Positions 22,691 through 33,403 of a stretch of 64,000 bases of DNA are shown here, in pieces. Location of the stretch: assembly GCA_963580285.1 (NCBI GenBank), contig OY757011.1:205919644-205983643 (forward strand), in the 5' to 3' direction. The position numbers and the translations under genes were made by a program. The notes below the pieces were generated by a model. That model had not been told where the DNA came from, did no database searches, and saw only the letters and a list, made by a program, of their open reading frames with translations. Source of the stretch: Lucinisca nassula. Taxonomy: Eukaryota > Mollusca > Bivalvia > Lucinida > Lucinidae. Numbering within the stretch: the first letter of the stretch is position 1; the number at the start of each line of letters is the position of its first letter.

Positions 22691-23560
22691 GTACTAAGTC
22701 AACCAACAGCTCCCATTAGAGACACCAAAGGGAAAGAAACACAAACATGAAACAAAAGACCCTAATGGAAACATCAATCTCAATCTGAATAGAAGTAGAG
22801 GCAATGATCAGGAATCGATACAATTAACTTACAGCTCCCATCAGAGACACCAAAGGGAAAGAAAGACAAACATGAATCAACAGACCCCAAACGGAAACAC
22901 CAAGAGCGGAAAGCCAAAAAGACAGTTACTTTCCCACAAAATGGTCAAAAGGCTATCAAAAATAAAATAAAATGAGCGACCCAAACACCTAAAGACAAAC
23001 CATTTCAAAAATAAACCGCAACAGAAGAACCGCCTTGGAACGGTCAGCGGAAACGAATTCCACTGGGGGGGGGGGGGCTTAAATCGATTTTATATGACCA
23101 CAATCCTCGTCCTTATTTCCGTCGCGATTAAGACAAATAATTTGTTCAGTCAGCATGAAGGCCTCCTAACTCATCAGTGCAACATCTGCGTGAACACAAA
23201 AATATATATATAAAAAAAACAGAGATGAAACAACGGTAAGGACTCGACAGCAAGAAACAACAGAAATGCCGGAGCAAAAGAAAACGAACAGTTAGACTCC
23301 AATGGGCCCGACCAGAGACAGAGCATCAGGTACCAACCAACCTAAGCCTTTACGTTGGAACCGTCATAGAATCGGAGGCCTGACCCTCCGGCGCGCAATT
23401 AAAGAGGGGAGCAAAGTTGTCAACCGTGATTGGGTTAACTACCATGCATGCAGTCTGTCGTATAACATTTATGTTGTATCCAATCTTTTTATATCGAAGA
23501 ACGATTTTACGAAATTGGGTGCTGAAGTCACTGCGGTTCTTCACTGAATGACCTCTATCA
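22691..23560 (-). mobile_element. Retroelement 3' module, copy F
   Basis: Minus-oriented 3' tail (22,787-23,300), with a partial extra piece at 22,691-22,786, followed on the element's upstream side by the RT-ORF C-terminus (23,350-23,560: FSTQFRKIVLRYKKIGYNI, VVNPITVDNFAPLFN, stop at the SMTVPT end). It retains adenines at the sites that are G in copy A. A C-run at 23,065-23,077 (plus-strand G) marks the hairpin region. Confidence 0.8.
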
Positions 23561-23574
23561 GGGTTGTTCAAATT

Positions 23575-26195
23575 ATAGGCCTAGTGCAATAAATGCCCCC
23601 GCCCCGGGGCCTTCGGTTTTACACAGGCCTATATAGTGAAACTCTTTAAAAAAATCTTCTTCTCTGAAACCGCATGACCCAGGTCTTTGATATTTGATAT
23701 GCACCTTCATCTAGTTGACCTCTACCAAGATTGTTAAAATTATAGCCCTGGGGCCAAAACTGCCCCCGTCCCGGCGGCCTTTGGTTTTACATAGGCTTAT
23801 ATGGAGAAAGTCTTTCTAAATCTTCTTCTCTGAAACCGCAAGTGCTAGTTCTTTGACATTTGGTGTGAAGTAGAAGTAAAACAAAGATCAGGAATCGATA
23901 CAATTCACTTACTCCACCCTTCAAAGACACCATAGGGATAGGGAAAGAAACACAAACTTGAAGCGACCAGACCATAATGGAAACCTCAACAAAGGAAGGC
24001 CATAAGGACAGTTACTTTCCCACAAAATGGCCAAATGGCCATCCAAAATAGAAAGATACAAGTGATACACACAGTAAGTAACAAACAACAACATAAATAA
24101 ACCGCCACAGAAGAACCGCTTTGGAACGGTCAGTGGAAAGAATTCCACTGTGGGGCTTAAATCGATTTTACATGGCCATAATCCTCACCCTTACCTCTGT
24201 CGCGGTATACGCTAATTTTGTTACGTCCGCACAAAGCTTCCTAACTCATCAATGTAACATCTCCGAGAACATATAAATAAAAAAACTACAGAGATGAAAC
24301 AAGGTTGAGGACTCTACAGCATACAAGAACAGAATTGCTGGAGCAAAAGAAAACCAACAATTAGACTCCGAGGGGCCCCACCAAAGACGGAGCATCAGGC
24401 GCCAACCAACATAAAGAATACTATTTATATTTTTACGCTGGAGCCATCATATAATCTTAGGCCCGACCCACCGGTATGCAATCAATGAGGGAAGCAAAGT
24501 TGCCGACTGTGATTTGGTTAACCCCCATGCATGCAGTCTGTTTTATAACATTTATGTTGTACCCAATCTTTATATATCGACGAACGATTTTACGAAATTG
24601 GGTACTAAAGCGAACATCTAGTGGACCTCTATCAAGATTGTTCAAATTATATACCTAGTGCGATAAATGCCCCCGCCCCGGGGACCTTTGGTTTTACATA
24701 GGCTTACATAGGGAAAATCTTTAAAAATCTTTTTCTCTGAAGCCGCATGGCCCAGGTCTTTAATATTTGATATGCAGCTTTATCTAGTGGACCTCTACCA
24801 AGATTGTTCAAATAATAGCCCTGGGGCCAAAAATGCCACCGTCCCGGGGCCTTTGTTTTTAAATAGGCCTAATTGGCCGGAACTAGCTAGTCTGGCCCAG
24901 AAAACATGTACACTTCATATGTTCCGGTTCTGTGGTGTATTCTTTGTTTCCAAAGGATAACCCTTTTATAGAACATATTTATATTGGGAAAATCTTTCAA
25001 AATCCTCTCCTCTGAAACCGCAAGGCCCAGGTTTTTGATATTTGGTGTGAAGCTTCATCTAGTAGACCTCTATCAAGATTGTTCAAATTATAGCCCTAGG
25101 GCCAAAAAATGCCACCGCCCCGTGGCCCTTTGGTTTTTCATAGGCATATATTGGGTAAATATTCAGAAATCTTCTTCTCTGAAACCACAAGGCCCAGGTC
25201 TTTGATATTTGGAATAAAGCTACGTCTAGTTGACCTCTACCAGGATTGTTCACATTATAGCTCTTGGGCCAAAAACGTCCCCGCCCTGTGGCCCTTTGGT
25301 TTTAAAATAGACTTATATAAGGACAATATTTAAAAATCTTCTTCTCTGAAACCGCAAGGCCCAGGTTTTTGTTATTTGGTGTGAAGCTTTGTCTAGTGAA
25401 CCTATATATATCAAGATTGTTCAAATTAAAGCCATAGGGCCAACAATGCCCCCGCCCCGGGGCCTTTTGGTTTTTCATAGGCATATATTGGGATAATACA
25501 CATGTATTTAAAAATCTCATTCTCTGAAACACATGGCCCAGGTCTTTGATATTTGGTATGAAGTTACATCTGGTGGATCTGTACCAAGATTGTTCAAATT
25601 ATAGCCATGGGGCCAAAAATGCCGAAGCCCCTGGGCATTTTGGTTTTACATAGATTTATATAGGAAAAATCTTTACAAATCTCCTTCTCTGAAACCGCAA
25701 GGCCCAGTTCTTTGATATTTGGTATGAAGCTTCCTCTAGTGGACTTATATCAAGATTGTTCAAATTACAGGCCCAGTACGAAAAATTCCCCCACCTGTGG
25801 GCCCTTTGGTTTAACATTGGCTTATACCGGCAAAATTTTTAAAAATCTTCCTCTCCGAAACCGCATCGCCCAGGTCTTTGATATTTGGTATGAAGCTTCG
25901 TCTTGTGGATTTCTACCAAGATTGTTCAAATTATAGCCCTGGGGCCAAAAATGGCCCGCCCCGGGGACTCCAAGACTTATATAGACTTATATAAGGAAAA
26001 CCTTTAAAAATCCTCGTTTGAAACCAGAAGGCTCCGGTCTTTGATATTTGGATTCACTAATAGACCACTACCAAGATAATTTCAAATTGTAGCCCGGGGC
26101 CAATAATGGCTCTACAAGGGGCCCACTTGTTACCCTATGGGTCAGGTGAGCGATCCTGGGCCATCATGACCCTCTTCTTTAGATTATTTAACTCT
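23575..26195 (-). repeat. Tandem array of ~168-bp units (element core)
   Basis: A unit of about 168 bp carrying CTTTGATATTTGGTATGAAG, TCTAGTGGACCTCTACC, ATTGTTCAAATTATAG and GCCCAGGT recurs roughly a dozen times from 23,620 to 26,090. The right edge on the minus strand reads CTAAAGAAGAGGGTCATGAT then CGCTCACCTGACCC, an edge seen in many molluscan tandem-core elements. It is interrupted by retroelement copy G. No real genes are present: the many open frames simply follow the 168-bp (56-codon) periodicity. Confidence 0.8.
23866..24640 (-). mobile_element. Retroelement 3' module, copy G, inserted in the tandem array
   Basis: Begins at the family 3' terminus (AGTAGAAGTAAAAC) and extends through the tail to the RT-ORF C-terminus (FSTQFRKIVRRYIKIGYNI, GVNQITVGNFASLID). 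It interrupts one array unit after TTTGGTGTGAAG. Target duplication is not clear. It shares private tail changes with copy D. Confidence 0.75.
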
Positions 26196-27216
26196 AGCAT
26201 AAACAATTATCGTCAGTTAATTAAGCATGCAAATCAAAGTCACCGAAATCACATTACGCATTAGCAGTATGTATTATTAATCAAATAAGTACTATTAATA
26301 CTAAAGAATAATTTAATTTTATCATATGACGTCGTTGATAAGCAGTGGATAACGTCGTGAAATAAAATCCTATGACCACATTTGTAATAACACTTTGGCG
26401 GGATTAAGTCATGACGACGACCATGTAAACCATGCAGATTTTGAAGATAATATGTCAATTTTAAAGGCGATGAAATCCAATTTAAAGTGGCCACATGATA
26501 AACAGAATCTTACACTCGTGGTCATTTCATATGCAATTTATATAACTCGCCAGAGGCTCGTTTCATAAATTTCATATGAAATGACCACTCGTGTAAGATC
26601 CTCTACATATTGATTTCTGTTTAAAATAATATGTCAATTAATTGTTAATTAATTAATTAACTACGTATTATTGATAAGGATAATGTACAAATTTATGTGA
26701 ACATTAACCACGTTGTAAGTTTAATCAGCTATGCATAGTCATCACATCAACAAGTCCTTGAAATGAACACCCACTAAGCCCCGATTTATACAGATGAAAC
26801 TGGGGTTTATGGAGTATTGTTACGAGCCAGGCGTAGCAGAAAGAAAAGGCAAACAAGCCTTTGGTAAAAAATAACAAAATTTATTTGCAAACTATCTTTA
26901 ACCTGTAGAAGTAAGAGAATTTTACTTAGCTCTGTCATGAAATATCCTATAATGATTCTATTTTCCTTGAGCCCATAGAATTCACAGTCCGAAATAAAAT
27001 ATAATATCCTTTAACAATCTAGCACAGAATTCAGAAATAACCTTTCTTATAAACCCAAACTTCAAACTCCAAAGTCTCCCTCAATGAGAAAAATCAAGCT
27101 CTTTTATAGACCCTATGATTTCTCTTGAACGTTCCAGGTGACTGTGGAATAAGATTATGTAATTTTCTAAAAATAATGCAGTCCCGAACTCTACGGAAGA
27201 TTCCAAAGTACGTTTC
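26196..27216. other. Unassigned DNA with an inverted-repeat element
   Basis: 26,507-26,533 and 26,573-26,599 are near-complementary arms (TTACACTCGTGGTCATTTCA against TGAAATGACCACTCGTGTAA), a ~93-bp foldback. 26,310-26,410 resembles 28,013-28,110 (CATATGACGTCGTTGAT / CACATGACGTCGTTGAT ... TTGGCGGGATTAAGT). No gene seen. Confidence 0.5.
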
Positions 27217-27299
27217 CTTGTGTAACGGTTATGGATAAATACCACTTATAGAGCCTTGCTGTAGGAGCCGGCTCATTTAGCAACGCGGATAGAGTGGTT

Positions 27300-27351
27300 G
27301 GCTTATTCACGAAGTTGCGGGTGGTACCTGGATGGGTGACCGCGTTGCTTG
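27300..27351 (+). promoter_or_regulatory. 5S rRNA-like internal control region in LTR1
   Basis: Within LTR1 the run CACGAAGTTG...GGTGGTACCTGGATGGGTGACCGC parallels the A-box/intermediate/C-box region of animal 5S rRNA (AAGTTAAGC ... GGTTAGTACTTGGATGGG..TGACCGC). The C-box half is almost exact and the A-box half is shortened. The comparison is from memory of the conserved 5S sequence. Confidence 0.7.
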
Positions 27352-27585
27352 ACTTCATGGACAACCCGGTACACGCTACATTGGTGGCAGCGGTGGGATG
27401 GAAACAGTGCCGCTGGTTTGTTACATAGACTCCGCCCTCGGGTTTAGCGTTGTGAGGCATTTGTGACTTCGGGACAAAGTAAAGAGACGAGGGGGTGGAA
27501 ATGAAACGGTTATGGATAAATACCACTTCTACAGCCTTGCTGTAGGAGCCGGCTCTTTCAGCGACGTGGGTAGAGTGGTTGGCTT

Positions 27586-27640
27586 ATTCACGGAGTTAAG
27601 CAACGGAGATTGCGGTTAGTTGGATGGTTGACCGCGTTGC
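27586..27640 (+). promoter_or_regulatory. 5S rRNA-like internal control region in LTR2
   Basis: Within LTR2 the run CACGGAGTTAAGCAACGGAG, then GCGGTTAGT-TGGATGGTTGACCGC, keeps the 5S A-box (GAGTTAAGCAACG) that LTR1 has lost. The C-box has a 3-bp deletion and one substitution. The two LTRs therefore each preserve different halves of one ancestral 5S-like segment. Confidence 0.7.
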
Positions 27641-27676
27641 TTGACTACATGGACGATCCGGTACGCGCTACACTTG

Positions 27677-28225
27677 TATAGAAGTTGTTTACAAAATGAA
27701 ATTAATCTGTGACTCATTTTTTTGTTCAGAAAATTCGTTAAGAAGAATAAACAAGATATTAATAGCACTATTAGGTCACCCAGTGGGGTGAACGTGGGAA
27801 TCAGAAAAATAAATTCTTATGCATAACAGTATTTTTCTCTCATTTCTCTTATTTCTGCTCCAAGACATAGGTTTTCCGATACAAAGAGGCGCTTCTAACC
27901 AGCACTCACAACCTATGTTGCGCCCAGATCCTATATTTGGAGCCAAAATAAAAAAAAAATATCATAAATTTTCACCAGAAAATAACCTTTTGTGGATATG
28001 AAAGAATGCCCTTTATCACATGACGTCGTTGATATGCAGTGGATAACGTCATGTCATTAAAATGGTATGACCACAGGTGTAATAACATTTTGGCGGGATT
28101 AAGTAACGATGTGACGTAGGGTTGTAGCCAAGGAGTAGCCATGGCTGTATGACAGGATATTTGTGAGTAACTGTCATATTCGTACAGTTCAGAGAAAATG
28201 TACTATAAACCCATTGCCTTCATTG
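27677..28225. other. Unassigned DNA
   Basis: 28,013-28,110 repeats 26,310-26,410 (see that entry). 27,890-27,915 carries a short CACAACCTATGTTG piece like those in the Foldback element interior. No gene seen. Confidence 0.4.
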
Positions 28226-28332
28226 GGCGGCGGTACTTGAGATGGTATAAAAGCCACAAAAAGGGAAGCAACGTCTCAAAAATGACCTATATAGTGTTGA
28301 CAGGGATTTAAACCTCAAATCAGACAAACATA
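28226..28332 (+). mobile_element. SINE family S2, 3' fragment
   Basis: Only the 3' ~100 bp is present (GGGAAGCAACGTCTC, AAATGACC, AGTGTTGACAGGGA, AACCTCAAATCAGACAAACA), diverged from the six full copies further right. Confidence 0.6.
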
Positions 28333-29095
28333 AAATTTTAATATAGTCGAATAGCTTCGATTCGCAGTGATGACGTCGAATCGACGTTGGCTCGACGTTA
28401 TATAAGCATTGTGTTTTGAAACACTCTTCTTTTTATCTGTGGCTTTAATTAGCCGATACATACCCTTTTCCACTTAATTAGCCGGCCATTCTCCTTTCGA
28501 ACATTAAATGCACAAAAGAAGCTTGTATACATATATATGCTTGTCGTATAGTTAAAAAAAAACGAAACAAACTAATCAATGTAGTATTATTATAAATTAT
28601 AATAATTAACTTTAAACTTTTGAGAGTGGCACAAAATTTTGACAATAACTTAAATCGACCTTCTTTCTTTCTTTCTTAGCTGACTTTCAAGAATTTTTAT
28701 CAGTTCCTTAGTGCTAAGGTTGGTACTGCGGTGTTGACGTCAGTACTCAAGTACTGGCTTGAATAACTATATCTTTAACTATTGCAGTATAAAATTCTAA
28801 CTTTTCTAAAACTAAGACTGCCTTGTCAGGTGAGACATGTGTCTTAGCGGATTCGGTTACCACGTTTTGTTATATTTTAAATATTGCAAGTCTCGCTACT
28901 TTGGACATCTCCTTCCTGATGCCCGGGACTTCCGTGGAGCGTGGGCCATGTTTGCTGATGTTGGCTCGGGGGGGGGGGGGCTATCTGGGTCGGGCGTCTC
29001 TTGCCTGGTGCCTCCAGCTGACATGTCTCATGAGCTACGTCGGTCGGTGTGTCTCGGAGGGGATGTGCTGTGTTTGCCGGGTCTTGTCCATCATA

Positions 29096-29126
<31 letters not shown>

Positions 29127-29506
29127 CTGATACTGCGTCGGTCACTTTTGACCATTACCGCAGGTGTACATTACTCCAGGTTTCGGTTTCAAAACTTTAG
29201 GGTTTAGACACACTGATGAAGATTAAATATCAGTAAGGCCTCTGTGTCACTAAATTTGGTATAGTTACACCTTAATTTATTCACAACAGTAAAACTTTAT
29301 TTTGGTGCCGCGCACTAAAAACAATAGTGATCTCTGTGATTACCACTGGGATTTCAGCATGCTACTACCCGGCCTACCTTAACTCCTACCGCTCTTACCC
29401 ACCCAATTTCACGTCCCAACACACCTACCACACCCCCTTTATCACTCCCAACCAACAATACAAAGGTGATTTCTGTCATTCCCATGGTGATTTCGGTGAT
29501 TTCAGT
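28333..29506. other. Unassigned DNA with simple repeats
   Basis: A G run at 28,969-28,980 and a (TATC)n microsatellite at about 29,096-29,127. Overlapping open frames around 28,823-29,200 run through both simple repeats and show no domain. 29,440-29,505 repeats GTGATTTC-type motifs beside the Foldback element. Confidence 0.45.
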
Positions 29507-30085
29507 GGCGAACACTAATGTCCGGAAATTGTCCGGAAAATGTCCGGGAAATCGGGGGTAGTGGTGCGTTATCCCTAATATCTCCACTTCGGGTGGTCCG
29601 AAATTAATAAAATTATTATCAAATAAAAATTTTAGCTCCATTCTAAATGATAAACAAATAATAATTGACTTTGTTAACGTTTTAGGGGTCCATTTTTTAA
29701 GTTAATTTGTCCGGGAAATTCTCGGATTTTGTCCGGATTTTTGGGTAGTGGTGCGTTCACCCTAATATCTTGATTTTGGGAGGTCAGAAATTAATAAAAT
29801 TAGTATCAAATAAAATTTTCAGCTCCATTCTAAAAGATTATTTAAACATATTTTTCATTTTGAATATTTTAGGGGTCCATTTCTGAAGTTAATTTGTCCG
29901 GGAAATTCCCGATTGTGTCCTGGATCTTGCGGTAGTTGTGCATTTTCACAATATCTCGGTTTGTGGTGATCACTAATTGATAACAATTGATATATGTTAA
30001 GATTTTTAGTTCAATTATAAAAAAATATAACAATTTTTATACACCTCATTGAGGCAGTTCTAATGAGTACCCACAACCCGGATTG

Positions 30086-32116
30086 TGTGCACACAACATG
30101 ACTTTAATTTATAGAAGATCATAAAGAATCTTTAATAACGGCAAACAGTGTAGAACTTGGTCAAAGGTTTAACCCATATATGCCTAGCGTCGCATTGGTG
30201 GGCCATTGGCAAACAGTGCAGCTCTTGAACAAATGTTTAACCCATATATGCCTTGAATCCCACTTGTGGGACATTGGCAGATAGTGTAGATCCAGATCAG
30301 ATATTTAACCCAGATATTTAACCCATATATGCCTAGCGTCTCATTTGTGGGACATAGTCAAACAATGTAGACTCAAATGATCAGACGCTGCAAAACATGG
30401 CGTCTGATCTGGGCCGCAAAATGTGGCATCTGATCTTGGTCTACACTATGTGCTTAAACAACGACGAAATTTAACCGCATCAGTTTCTTGCTGGCAATGA
30501 ATTAGGTGTACGGACTTTGACTGATTTGACGGACCAGTATGATCAGACGTGCAAAACTTGACGTCTGATCTGGGCCGCAAAATGCGACGGTTTGCTAAAA
30601 CAACGACGAAATTTAAGCGCATCCATTTCTTCTGGCGATGAATTAGGTCTACGGACTTTGAGCGATTTTACGGGCCATTAATTTTCTAACGAGATTAAAC
30701 ATGTGTTAAGTTAATTGCTTTAACTCATAATAAGTTGACGTGTGCCGCATGCCTGGATGGAATAGTAGTGTTGTCAAACAAACAAACAAAATATATTATA
30801 AATAAATAAATAAATTAAATAATCAAGAAACGAAAGGTTGTAGCTCCAGTCCTTGACATGTACGCCTTCTGCATTTCATTTTCGGCACAAGGCTATGGTC
30901 AAGGAAATCGCACTCTGAAGCTCAAAGTAACGGGCAGTCTCCCCATCTTGCCGACATGACTTGTCCTACAAGCGTCGGCATACATTCAGGGCTGTGTGAC
31001 CCTCTTGAGCGGAAAGAGATATAGACATGTACATGTAGTTTATGCAGGGAAATTGTCGAAATATATATATGTATAGACGAATGTTTACAGTATGTTACGA
31101 TAACAAGCCCGTGCAATAAAGTGTTTTTTCACATCTTCAAAATTGCCACTTTTCTGATGAAAAATCCAATATATTTTCCTTATTATACCGCAAACATGGG
31201 TTGTGGGTGCTCGTTGGAACATGGGACGGTTCTAGGGAGTACCCACAGCCCCTGTCTTGGTCTGAAATGGGAAAATTATAATACACCCTCTATATAAAAT
31301 GGGGTTCAGGGGGTGTTCATTTCACGGACTTGTTCACGTGATGTATATATAATCATATACATGTTCCTCCTAGGATTTGCATAACTGGTTCATTACAGTA
31401 AGCAACCTCTGAAAATGATTGAAAACAAAAACAAAAAAAAAAAAACACGGAAACGACGCACGACGTTTGAATGAGGTCGAGATGTCGATTCGGCGTCTTG
31501 ACGCCGAGTCGATGGTGATGACCTCTGTTCAGGCATTGTGTGTAACCCAATTTCTTTTGCAGAGGATTTGTACTTTGGCGTCACGTTGTATTTGCTATGT
31601 TCTGTTGCTATGCACTAATGCCACCTGCGTGTGGCCTGTTGCACTTTCATGAATAAAGGATCCGTATCGTATCGTATCGTATACGTAAGCAGAAAGTTAC
31701 TTCCACAAAAGTTGTCTCCAATTGATATTCTGAATGAATGCTGTTATTTTGTTTGTTTGATTTGAGATTAAACATCACCGTCAGCATTATTTTGGTCATT
31801 GTGAAGACTTTGCATTCCAATTTTGTAGGACTTAACTTTACGAGATAGTGCATTTTTCACATTTCCAAAAAGTTTACTTTTCTGATAAAAATTCGTCATA
31901 TTTTTCCTATTTATACGGCAAACATAGGTTGTGGTTGCCCGCTAGAACATTCTTGTCGAGGCGGTTCTAACGAGTAACAACAACCTATGTCTTGGATCAG
32001 AAGTAGGAAAACAATGTACACCCCATGAACCCTAGTTTTCTTTATATAAAATGTCCTTATAAAAACGCTTCTTTCTTCGTCGATGAAAAGCAGTTTTGCT
32101 GAAATATCATTTTGAA
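30086..32116. other. FB1 interior, non-coding part
   Basis: Contains repeated subterminal blocks with CCCATATATGCCTAGCGTC and GATCAGACG palindromes (30,110-30,680). Two diverged direct copies of a ~150-bp segment lie at 31,095-31,290 and 31,840-32,060 (TTTTTCACAT-x-TTC ... ATACGGCAAACATAGG). A fragment of SINE S2 tail occurs at 31,738-31,850. No transposase motif was seen on either strand. Confidence 0.6.
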
Positions 32117-32119
32117 TAA

Positions 32120-32497
32120 CAAATTTCACCGAGCGTACAACTACATTTTGACGGATCTAATCACTGGACTATGAGTTTTTCTACAACTAAAGAGGCAGAT
32201 ATTTATTATATAGATAGCTTAGGAGCAAATTTGCAGGATTTGAAAAACAACGTTAAGATTCAAATTTCTCAAGTTTACAAAAATGCAGCCTCTAATAATG
32301 TTTTGCTTGTCAAAATTCCGCGCGTTCAACAACAACCGAATTCTAATGATTGTGGGCTTTTTGCAATAGCGAACGTGGTAGAGTTTTGTTTTGCTCCGGA
32401 TTCATTTAACACTAGAATAATATGCGACGTGTCAAAAATGAGACAGCATTTGGTTGAATGTTCGGAAAATGGAAAAATGACAGCGTTTTCGAAATAA
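32120..32497 (+). CDS. C48 (Ulp1/SENP-like) cysteine protease domain, C-terminal part
   Basis: Open from just after a stop at 32,117-32,119 to the stop at 32,495-32,497. The first Met (32,171) lies after the catalytic His, so the biological start must be upstream, possibly via a spliced exon. Residues in order: FDGSNHW (catalytic His), 17 residues later YYIDS (catalytic Asp), then QQPNSNDCGLFAIAN with Gln six residues before the nucleophile Cys. The 17- and 6-residue spacings equal those of yeast Ulp1 (His514-Asp531, Gln574-Cys580). Enzymes of this clan remove SUMO/ubiquitin-like modifiers. The N-terminal half of the ~200-residue fold is missing. It lies inside element FB1, near the right TIR, and is absent from FB2. 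Ulp-like genes are known as cargo of plant MULEs. Their role in transposition is unknown. Confidence 0.75.
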   Translation, partial: QISPSVQLHFDGSNHWTMSFSTTKEADIYYIDSLGANLQDLKNNVKIQISQVYKNAASNNVLLVKIPRVQQQPNSNDCGLFAIANVVEFCFAPDSFNTRIICDVSKMRQHLVECSENGKMTAFSK

Positions 32498-32824
32498 AAA
32501 GGTACAGACAGGCGTGAACTTCATTCATTCACTTGTAAAATCGTAGAAATTCCAGTCAGGCGCTTCTGCAAAATTCCCGAGTGTATTGATAACATGATTT
32601 GCTGTGATAATCGTAAGTGAAAAATTTGGTTTAGGTCTGAATTCATCATCAAACCAATGGCAGTAACATGTGTGACATCATAGAAAGCTGTGAAATGAAA
32701 ACCCATGTGAATCCAACTTTATACAGATAAAAGTAGGGTTTACACGGGGTGTCTAGTCTTTATTTCGTTTTCATAAGTCGATATATTAAGGAAAACAAAC
32801 CTATACCCCACCATCCTGGACACT
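32498..32824. other. FB1 subterminal region shared with FB2
   Basis: 32,510-32,760 is the reverse complement of about 39,095-39,365 in the second element (shared AATCGTAAGTG-x-AAAATTTGGTTT and ATGTGTGACATCATAGAA). Non-coding. Confidence 0.7.
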
Positions 32825-33403
32825 ATCCGGGTTGTAGGTACTCATTAGAACTGCCTCAATAAGGTGTATAAAAAGTTTTTTATATTCTTTTATTATTGAA
32901 CTTAAAATTTTAACATGTATCAATTGTTATCAATTAGTGATCACCACAAACCGAGATATTGTGAAAATGCACAACTACCGCAAGATCCAGGATACAATCG
33001 GGAATTTCCCGGACAAATTAACTTCAGAAATGGACCCCTAAAATATTCAAAATGAAAAATATGTTTTAATAATCTTTTAGAATGGAGCTAAAATTTTTAT
33101 TTGATACTAATTTTATTAATTTCTGACCACCCAAAATCGAGATATTAGGGTGAACGCACCACTACCCCAAAATCCGGACAAAATCCGAGAATTTCCCGGA
33201 CAAATTAACTTTAAAAATCGACCCCTAAAACGTTAACAAAGTACATTATTATTTTTTTATCTTTTAGAATGGAGCTAAAAATTTTATTTGATAATAATTT
33301 TATTAATTTTTGACCACCCAAAGTGGAGATATTAGGGATAACGCACCACTACCCCCAATTTCCCGGACATTTTCCGGACAATTCCCGGACATTAGTGTGC
33401 ACC

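Larger units (their letters stand above)
27217..27676 (+). mobile_element. TRIM-like mini LTR retrotransposon with 5S-rRNA-like LTRs
   Basis: The 452-bp element 27,221-27,672 is flanked by the 4-bp duplication CTTG (27,217-27,220 and 27,673-27,676). LTR1 is 27,221-27,380 and LTR2 is 27,502-27,672; both start TG and end CGCTACA. One base after LTR1 lies TGGTGGCAGCGGTGGGAT (27,382-27,399), an 18-nt match to the complement of a tRNA-Leu 3' end including CCA. A purine tract (GAGGGGGTGGAAA) precedes LTR2. The internal part is only ~120 bp and non-coding, which defines a terminal-repeat retrotransposon in miniature. Confidence 0.88.
29507..33403 (+). mobile_element. Foldback/MULE-like DNA transposon carrying a C48 protease ORF (element FB1)
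   Basis: Long terminal inverted repeats of ~580 bp, 29,507-30,085 and 32,825-33,403, begin GG[CT]G-x-ACACTAATGTCCGG. Each TIR is built of about three ~185-bp tandem units marked by GTCCGGGAAAT, GTGGTGCGTT, CCTAATATCT and TTTTAGGGGTCCATTT. Subterminal DNA (30,110-30,750) has GATCAGACG palindromes, and 32,510-32,760 matches the second element at 38,228-40,818. Tandem-structured TIRs plus the 9-bp TSD of the sister copy fit Foldback (MULE-NOF-type) transposons. No transposase was found, so it is non-autonomous. The 9 bp on the two sides (GATTTCAGT and GTACACCGT) do not match. Confidence 0.8.

Noticed and set aside
24772..25936. Series of ~70-codon plus-strand frames
   Set aside because: They reflect the ~168-bp (56-codon) period of a tandem array, not genes.
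28823..29200. Overlapping 97- and 125-codon frames
   Set aside because: Cross a poly-G and a TATC microsatellite; no domain in either frame.
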